A stretch of DNA of 5,668 nt, from the NCBI GenBank assembly GCA_030590745.1, contig JAUVCS010000069.1:1-5668 (forward strand), given 5' to 3'. Positions 1-4,144 of the stretch are shown one piece after another. The notes under the pieces were generated by a model. The model was not told the DNA's origin. It made no database searches and was given only the letters and a program-made list of their open reading frames with translations. Numbering within the stretch: position 1 is the first letter of the stretch; every line of letters begins with the position of its first letter. The position numbers and the translations under genes are program-made. The DNA comes from Desulfuromusa sp. (GTDB lineage Bacteria > Desulfobacterota > Desulfuromonadia > Desulfuromonadales > Geopsychrobacteraceae).

Positions 1-83
1 GCAACCTGAAATTTTATTTTCTGACGGAATGAGACGCCTTTTTTACTAAAGATTCTTTTTTAGTTGTTGGAGTTCTAAAAGTT
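1..83 (+). other. Leader before the acyl carrier protein gene, possibly with the tail of an upstream gene
   Basis: This AT-rich stretch has no complete gene. Two forward frames are open from the left edge: one stops at TGA 30-32 after 9 codons, the other at TAA 47-49 after 15 codons. Either could be the 3' end of an upstream same-strand gene, but the remnant is too short to identify or to choose between them. The run of T residues at 39-44 and 56-61 is not preceded by a GC-rich stem, so I do not call a terminator. A GGAG at 69-72 lies 11 bases before the ATG at 84 and is the likely ribosome site of the acyl carrier protein gene. Confidence 0.4.
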
Positions 84-338
84 ATGACGACCCCAGAATA
101 CGATACAGTTTTTCAACAGTTTGAAGCTCTGCTTCAGGAACATGCTCAGTTACAGGCACCAATCAAGGACGATACGGATTTAATCAATGACCTGGGTTTT
201 GATTCGTTGAAACTTATGGAGATGCTGGAAGATGTGGAAGATATTTTTGATATCACTTATCCGTTAAACGATTTGTCAAATTTACATACGGTTAAAGATT
301 TTGTAGTGCAAATTCAGCAGATTGTAGGTAGTAAATAA
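84..338 (+). CDS. Acyl carrier protein dedicated to sphingolipid synthesis (AcpR-like)
   Basis: This is a small, very acidic protein of 84 residues with about 17 Asp/Glu against 4 Lys and no Arg, as expected for a type II acyl carrier protein in the cytoplasm. The 4'-phosphopantetheine attachment site is clear: DLGFDSLK around residues 36-43, with Ser41 as the modified serine, followed by the acidic recognition helix (MEMLEDVEDIF, 46-56). The ATG at 84 is the first one in its frame after an in-frame TGA at 30-32, and a GGAG lies 11 bases upstream. Its TAA shares one base with the ATG of the serine palmitoyltransferase gene (TAATG), which implies translational coupling. It is known that Caulobacter carries a special ACP and acyl-ACP synthetase for its serine palmitoyltransferase. 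By analogy, I infer that this ACP delivers the fatty acyl chain to the next enzyme rather than serving general fatty-acid synthesis. The ACP call is firm; the dedicated role is inference from position. Confidence 0.93.
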   Translation: MTTPEYDTVFQQFEALLQEHAQLQAPIKDDTDLINDLGFDSLKLMEMLEDVEDIFDITYPLNDLSNLHTVKDFVVQIQQIVGSK

Positions 339-1528
339 TGGGACTTCTGGATAAATTAGAGACAATCGCAACCACCCGCGAAACGTTGTTGCCGAAGGGG
401 ATCAATCCTTTCAATGTTGTCATTGAAGAAATTTATTCTGCTACTGAGGGTTCTATCGATGGTCAGCGGGTTATCCTGGCCGGAACCAACAATTATCTCG
501 GTTTGACTTTTGACCCACGATGTATAGCAGCTGCCCAGGAAACTCTGGGTAAAGAAGGGACCGGGACAACTGGGTCGCGAATGGCCAATGGTACTTTTTC
601 TGGACACCGTGCCCTGGAAAAAGAGTTGGCCCTTTTTTATGGCTGCAACAGCGCCATTGTTTTTTCAACCGGTTTTGTCACTAACCTGGGGATGATTTCC
701 ACTCTGGCTGGACCGGGAGACGTCATTGTTCTGGATGCCGACTCCCATGCGAGTATCTATGATGCCTGCAGGATGAGCGGCGCTGAAATGATTCGCTTTC
801 GTCACAACAAACCGGTCGATCTGGAAAAAAAGCTTCGCCGACTGGGATCAAAAAGTGCAAATACTCTGATTATTGTCGAGGGTATCTACAGCATGTTGGG
901 GGACTGTGCGCCATTGGCAGAGATTGTCGCCCTGAAGAAAAAATATGGAGCATGGTTGATGGTTGATGAAGCTCACTCGATGGGTGTTTTAGGGGAGCGG
1001 GGTCGTGGACTGGCTGAGGCTGTCGGTGTGGAAGAGGATGTTGATTTCACGGTTGGAACTTTCAGTAAAAGTTTGGGATCGATTGGCGGTTACTGTGTCA
1101 GTAACCATCGAGAACTCGATCTGGTTCGCTACCTCAGTCGCTCATATATATTTACGGCGTCACCGTCCCCAGCATCAATTTCATCAGTCCGGGCAGCTTT
1201 AAAAGTGATTGGCTCAGAGCCACAACACCGGACAAAACTGTGGGAAAATGTGGAGCAACTCTATCAGGGGCTCAAGCAATTGGGCTTTGAACTCGGGGCT
1301 GATCCAGGTCCGATTGTTGCGATCCGTGTCCCAACCAAAGAGAGTGCCCTATTTGCCTGGAAAGCAATATTGGTCAAAGGTATCTACGTCAACCTGGTCT
1401 TCCCTCCCGCTGCCCCGGCAGGGTTATCCTTGCTGCGTTGTAGTATCAGTACCGCCCATACTTCCGAGCAGATCGATTATATTCTGAAAACTTTTGCCGA
1501 GCTGAAACCGATGATGACGGCAACATAG
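338..1528 (+). CDS. spt: Serine palmitoyltransferase (PLP-dependent alpha-oxoamine synthase)
   Basis: The enzyme condenses L-serine with a long-chain acyl thioester, releasing CO2 and giving 3-ketosphinganine, the committed step of sphingolipid synthesis. It is a fold-type I PLP enzyme of 396 residues, slightly shorter than the roughly 420 of the Sphingomonas enzyme. Visible landmarks are GTGTTGSRMANGT (74-86), the ring-stacking histidine in DADSHASIYD (H137), the cofactor aspartate and histidine in DEAHS (D210, H213), the Schiff-base lysine in GTFSKSLGSIGG (K244), and the carboxylate-binding arginine in LLRCS (R367). The GTFSKS lysine motif, the FRHN segment (154-157) and CVSNH (253-257) resemble serine palmitoyltransferase more than 8-amino-7-oxononanoate synthase (usually GTLGKA-like) or glycine C-acetyltransferase; this comparison is from memory. 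The gene starts inside the stop codon of the acyl carrier protein gene, so the acyl donor is probably acyl-ACP. The arginine expected just before the PPATP loop is Phe355 here. A different amino acid substrate remains possible but less likely. Confidence 0.88.
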   Translation: MGLLDKLETIATTRETLLPKGINPFNVVIEEIYSATEGSIDGQRVILAGTNNYLGLTFDPRCIAAAQETLGKEGTGTTGSRMANGTFSGHRALEKELALFYGCNSAIVFSTGFVTNLGMISTLAGPGDVIVLDADSHASIYDACRMSGAEMIRFRHNKPVDLEKKLRRLGSKSANTLIIVEGIYSMLGDCAPLAEIVALKKKYGAWLMVDEAHSMGVLGERGRGLAEAVGVEEDVDFTVGTFSKSLGSIGGYCVSNHRELDLVRYLSRSYIFTASPSPASISSVRAALKVIGSEPQHRTKLWENVEQLYQGLKQLGFELGADPGPIVAIRVPTKESALFAWKAILVKGIYVNLVFPPAAPAGLSLLRCSISTAHTSEQIDYILKTFAELKPMMTAT

Positions 1529-1610
1529 ATTTTAACTGCGGCCAGCAGATGAGTGTCTGCGCACAACTGAATGCCCTGTTGTTCAAGTTTGTAAAAAGGA
1601 ATAGTTCCAG
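1529..1610 (+). other. Intergenic gap between spt and the surface-carbohydrate gene
   Basis: This 82-base gap is the longest non-coding stretch inside the cluster. It contains a short inverted repeat, GCAGA (1545-1549) and TCTGC (1556-1560) around a 6-base loop, with no T-run after it, so it is not a convincing terminator. I see no good -35/-10 pair. The 3' end carries the ribosome site of the next gene. The gap therefore allows, but does not prove, a transcript that runs through from the sphingolipid pair. Confidence 0.5.
1596..1600 (+). promoter_or_regulatory. Ribosome binding site supporting the start at 1611
   Basis: AAGGA lies 10 bases before the ATG at 1611. The alternative in-frame ATG at 1638 has no purine-rich site just upstream, although the sequence typical of the family begins close to it (MPVENQVREMDAK). 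The site therefore favours 1611, with an N-terminal extension of nine residues. Confidence 0.55.
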
Positions 1611-2978
1611 ATGACAGCTTCACCCTCGACAATAATTATGCCGGTAGAAAACCAGGTACGAGAAATGGATGCAAAAATCCTCCTTTCTTGTGTGGCAGCA
1701 GAGCGAGGCTTCCCGGTGCTGATTGGGTCTCGGGCGTATATCCATTTTAAGACGGCTTCGATCCCCCGCGGTGTTTACATGGCCAAGAGCATGAAAGATC
1801 GCAGTATTCGCATGTTTAAACTTCTCAACCAGAACGGGCATGATATTTTAGCCTGGGATGAAGAGGGGCTCTTGAGGGAGCCAGATGCTGTTTATCATCG
1901 TTGGCGGCTCTCTGCTGTTGCGATGAAAGATATTGCTTTGCTGACGACCTGGGGCGAGGATAATGCCCGCGCTTTCCGGGACTTCAGTGGCTATGAAAAC
2001 ACTCCGATAAAAGTTACCGGAAATCCCAGGATTGACCTGTTGCGTCCCGAACTTCGCGAGTTCTATCGACCTGAGGCAGAGGCGATCCGGAACCGTTTTG
2101 GGAATTTTATTCTCATCAATACAAACTTCAGCAAGGTCAATCACTATTACTCAAAACTTGGTGAATTAAAACAGGCCGCCGAGGGGAAAAAAGCAGGCCG
2201 AATTAATCCCTATGATGCTGGGAAAGGTCGTCATAAACTTGCCATTTTTGACCACTTCCAGAAAATGTTGCCAGAATTATGTGCTGCATTTGCCGATCAC
2301 ACTGTGATCTTGAGACCCCACCCTTCTGAAAGCCATCAAGTCTGGCTCGATGTTGCCAAAGACCATCCCAACCTGATTATTACCAACGAGGGCAATGTTC
2401 ATCCTTGGCTGATGGCGGCAAAAGTGGTGGTTGCCAATGGCTGTACAACTTTGGTTGAATCGGCGGTTCTCGGGACAACCGGGGTCAATTTTGAGCCGGA
2501 AGTTGCCGATGAATACGATTTTGCGATTACGCGTGATGTCAGTCATCGTACTTTTACACAAGAGGAGCTACTGACTACGGTTCGTGCGATTATTGCTGGG
2601 GAAATGGGTCCCCTCGATTACGCAACCAGGAAAGCGGCTCTGGAACCACACATAGCAGCTCTCGAAGGGCGCCTGGCCGCAGACCGGATGGTTGATGTCC
2701 TGGAGGAAGCGGGTTATCTGGATCAGCAACCCCCGGCGCCTTCTTTTGGAAATCTCCTTCACGGCTGGTATCGCACCAAAACCAGAGCACTTGAAAAGCG
2801 CATCAATATGTATAAACCAGGGCATCGGAACAATATCTCCCTGCATGATCACCGTTACCCGGGGATAACCAGAGATGAGATGCTGGATATTATTGGTCGA
2901 TACAGAAAACTTCTGGGGAGGTTCGATGGGATCAAGGTGAAAAAACATTCAAAGCATCTATACTGGATTTATAAATAA
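1611..2978 (+). CDS. Surface carbohydrate biosynthesis protein, glycosyltransferase-like
   Basis: This 455-residue soluble protein has no signal peptide or membrane segment. It resembles the family annotated as 'surface carbohydrate biosynthesis protein', found in capsule, O-antigen and nonulosonate loci, and is probably a GT-B-like transferase related in fold to CDP-glycerol glycerophosphotransferases and capsule Kdo transferases. Landmarks seen are the N-terminal VREMDAKILLSCVAAERGF (16-34), TTWGEDNARAF (112-122), the conserved TGNPRIDLLR (136-145) that ends the first half, ILRPHPSE (233-240), GNVHPWLMAA (261-270) and NGCTTLVES (276-284). The last two resemble the donor-phosphate region of the second Rossmann-like half. 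A basic tail (375-455), rich in Arg, Lys and His and ending HSKHLYWIYK, may contact membrane or acceptor, which is a guess. Its place upstream of an oxidoreductase and a NeuB-like synthase suggests that it transfers the sugar made there. Donor and acceptor cannot be read from sequence. The start at 1611 is preferred over 1638 because of the ribosome site. Confidence 0.8.
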   Translation: MTASPSTIIMPVENQVREMDAKILLSCVAAERGFPVLIGSRAYIHFKTASIPRGVYMAKSMKDRSIRMFKLLNQNGHDILAWDEEGLLREPDAVYHRWRLSAVAMKDIALLTTWGEDNARAFRDFSGYENTPIKVTGNPRIDLLRPELREFYRPEAEAIRNRFGNFILINTNFSKVNHYYSKLGELKQAAEGKKAGRINPYDAGKGRHKLAIFDHFQKMLPELCAAFADHTVILRPHPSESHQVWLDVAKDHPNLIITNEGNVHPWLMAAKVVVANGCTTLVESAVLGTTGVNFEPEVADEYDFAITRDVSHRTFTQEELLTTVRAIIAGEMGPLDYATRKAALEPHIAALEGRLAADRMVDVLEEAGYLDQQPPAPSFGNLLHGWYRTKTRALEKRINMYKPGHRNNISLHDHRYPGITRDEMLDIIGRYRKLLGRFDGIKVKKHSKHLYWIYK

Positions 2979-2990
2979 GTAATCAGTACC

Positions 2991-3008
2991 ATCACAATCT
3001 GTTGTGGT
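2991..3008 (+). repeat. Short inverted repeat (possible hairpin)
   Basis: ATCACAA (2991-2997) and TTGTGGT (3002-3008) can pair over seven positions, including one G-T wobble, around the four-base loop TCTG. The stem is weak. It lies 13 bases after the stop codon of the surface-carbohydrate gene and could be a minor mRNA 3'-end structure. Confidence 0.35.
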
Positions 3009-3020
3009 TAAGAATTCTTA
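3009..3020. repeat. Perfect 12-base palindrome
   Basis: TAAGAATTCTTA reads the same on both strands. It lies directly after the inverted repeat and 21 bases before the oxidoreductase start codon. A palindrome of this size can be an operator for a dimeric regulator, but AT-rich palindromes also arise by chance, and I see no second copy elsewhere in the window. Confidence 0.3.
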
Positions 3021-3041
3021 CTCTTTTTTGGGAGAAGCCCC

Positions 3042-4127
3042 ATGTATAATGTCAAAATTTTTGGTGCCGGTTCCATCGGCAACCATCTGGCAAATGCCTC
3101 TCGCCGTTTAGGCTGGAACGTTACCTTGTGTGACAATGACCCTGCAGCGTTACAGCGAACGAAGGAAGAGATCTACCCGGCCCGTTATGGTCAGTGGGAT
3201 GATGCTATTCAACTTTTCTCTACAGAGGATGTTCCCCGTGGCGGGTTTGATCTGATTTTTATTGGCACGCCACCCGATTCACATATGGATCTCGCTATTG
3301 ATGCGATGGGGGAAAAGCCGAAAGCTGTCCTAGTGGAAAAACCCCTCTGTACTCCAGGGCTGGAAAATGCCGATATTTTGTACCAACTGGCCAAAGAAAC
3401 CGGTGTACAGGTTTTTGTTGGTTACGACCATGCGGTCAGTAATTCTGCAGCTAAAGCCGTTGAACTGATACCAGAGCTTGGTCCAGTTGAAACTCTGGAT
3501 GTTGAGTTTCGTGAGTACTGGGGGGGGATTTTTACCGCCCACCCCTGGCTTGACGGACCGCAGGACACTTATCTGGGTTTCTGGCAGAGAGGTGGCGGGG
3601 CCAGTGGTGAGCACTCTCATGCGATCAATCTCTGGCAACATTTTGCACGAAATCTGGATGCAGGGCGGGTCACAGAAGTCATGGCGACCCTGGAATACGT
3701 AAAGACCGAGAAACTTGATTACGACAGTCTTTGCCTGCTAAATCTGCGGACAGAAAAAGGTCTGGTTGGTCGCGTGGTTCAGGATGTCGTGACCCAGCCG
3801 ACGCGTAAGTGGGGTCGTATTCAGGGGAAAGATGGTTTTATTGATATTACTATCAGCAGCGAGGATCTGGTTCGTTGGCAATGTGGAGGTCACCCGGAAG
3901 AGAGCCAGTTATTCAGGAAAACTCGCCCGGATGATTTTATTACAGAACTCAAGCATATTGAGACAATGATCAATAACCCGCAGCAAAGCAGCATGATTTC
4001 CCTTGAATGTGGTTTGGATACGATGCTGGTGGTTGCTGCTGCACATATTTCAAACCGCGAGGGGCGATGCGTTCGGATCGACTACAGTAAAGGCTACTCA
4101 GTGGATGCTTTAACCATAGAATCATAA
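3042..4127 (+). CDS. Gfo/Idh/MocA-family NAD(P)-dependent sugar oxidoreductase
   Basis: This 361-residue cytoplasmic enzyme has the two-domain layout of the family. The N-terminal Rossmann fold has GAGSIG at 8-13 and an acidic residue after the second strand (D31, in LCDND), which usually means NAD(H) rather than NADP(H). IGTPPDSH (74-81) follows, then the diagnostic EKP (99-101). In the C-terminal domain the active-site stretch GGGASGEHSHAIN (184-196) places a likely catalytic His at 193. It resembles the E-x-S-H-x-I-D variant seen in members from surface-glycan loci better than the common D-x-x-x-H-x-x-D form (from memory). The start at 3042 has GGGAG seven bases upstream. The gene is followed after 17 bases by the NeuB-like gene, so the two are probably co-translated steps of one sugar pathway. 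The likely role is oxidation or reduction of a nucleotide-sugar or free sugar intermediate; the exact substrate is not visible. The family call is firm. Confidence 0.9.
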   Translation: MYNVKIFGAGSIGNHLANASRRLGWNVTLCDNDPAALQRTKEEIYPARYGQWDDAIQLFSTEDVPRGGFDLIFIGTPPDSHMDLAIDAMGEKPKAVLVEKPLCTPGLENADILYQLAKETGVQVFVGYDHAVSNSAAKAVELIPELGPVETLDVEFREYWGGIFTAHPWLDGPQDTYLGFWQRGGGASGEHSHAINLWQHFARNLDAGRVTEVMATLEYVKTEKLDYDSLCLLNLRTEKGLVGRVVQDVVTQPTRKWGRIQGKDGFIDITISSEDLVRWQCGGHPEESQLFRKTRPDDFITELKHIETMINNPQQSSMISLECGLDTMLVVAAAHISNREGRCVRIDYSKGYSVDALTIES

Positions 4128-4132
4128 AATAA

Positions 4133-4139
4133 AAGGAAG
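4133..4139 (+). promoter_or_regulatory. Ribosome binding site of the NeuB-cupin gene
   Basis: AAGGAAG lies five bases before the ATG at 4145, in the 17-base gap after the oxidoreductase stop. It is the strongest ribosome site in the window and fixes the start of the last gene, whose first residues (MDQKFDFKDLFILDMANNH) immediately lead into the NeuB core. Confidence 0.75.
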
Positions 4140-4144
4140 TTAAT

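Larger units (their letters stand above)
2979..3041 (+). other. Intergenic gap with hairpin, palindrome and T-run
   Basis: This 63-base gap holds, in order, a small inverted repeat (2991-3008), a perfect 12-base palindrome (3009-3020), a six-T run (3024-3029) and a strong GGGAG ribosome site (3030-3034) seven bases before the ATG at 3042. The density of symmetrical sequence is greater than in the other gaps. The stem is AT-rich and separated from the T-run by the palindrome, so a classical rho-independent terminator is unlikely, though a weak attenuator is possible. Confidence 0.5.

Noticed and set aside
21..49. Possible promoter: CTGACG, 17 bases, TACTAA
   Set aside because: The spacing is right, but the -10 element matches the consensus at only three of six positions, and the stretch probably overlaps the tail of an upstream gene.
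45..64. ACTAAA and TTTAGT inverted repeat next to T residues, possible terminator
   Set aside because: The stem is six pairs, almost all A-T, with an eight-base loop, and the T residues are inside the loop and stem rather than after it.
1005..1487. Two forward open frames inside spt (1005-1202 and 1209-1487)
   Set aside because: They overlap the catalytic core of serine palmitoyltransferase in another frame and lack domain features. The spt frame itself is intact, so they are not frameshift remnants.
338..1528. Alternative call as 8-amino-7-oxononanoate synthase (BioF) or glycine C-acetyltransferase
   Set aside because: The lysine motif GTFSKSLGSIGG, the FRHN and CVSNH segments and the linked ACP fit serine palmitoyltransferase better, and there is no biotin or threonine-degradation neighbour.
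1545..1560. GCAGA/TCTGC inverted repeat after spt as a terminator
   Set aside because: The stem is only five pairs and no T-run follows, so rho-independent termination is not supported.
2568..2948. Reverse-strand open frame of 126 codons
   Set aside because: It is antisense to the C-terminal part of the surface-carbohydrate gene, with no convincing domain and an unusual residue mix, and is best explained as a shadow.
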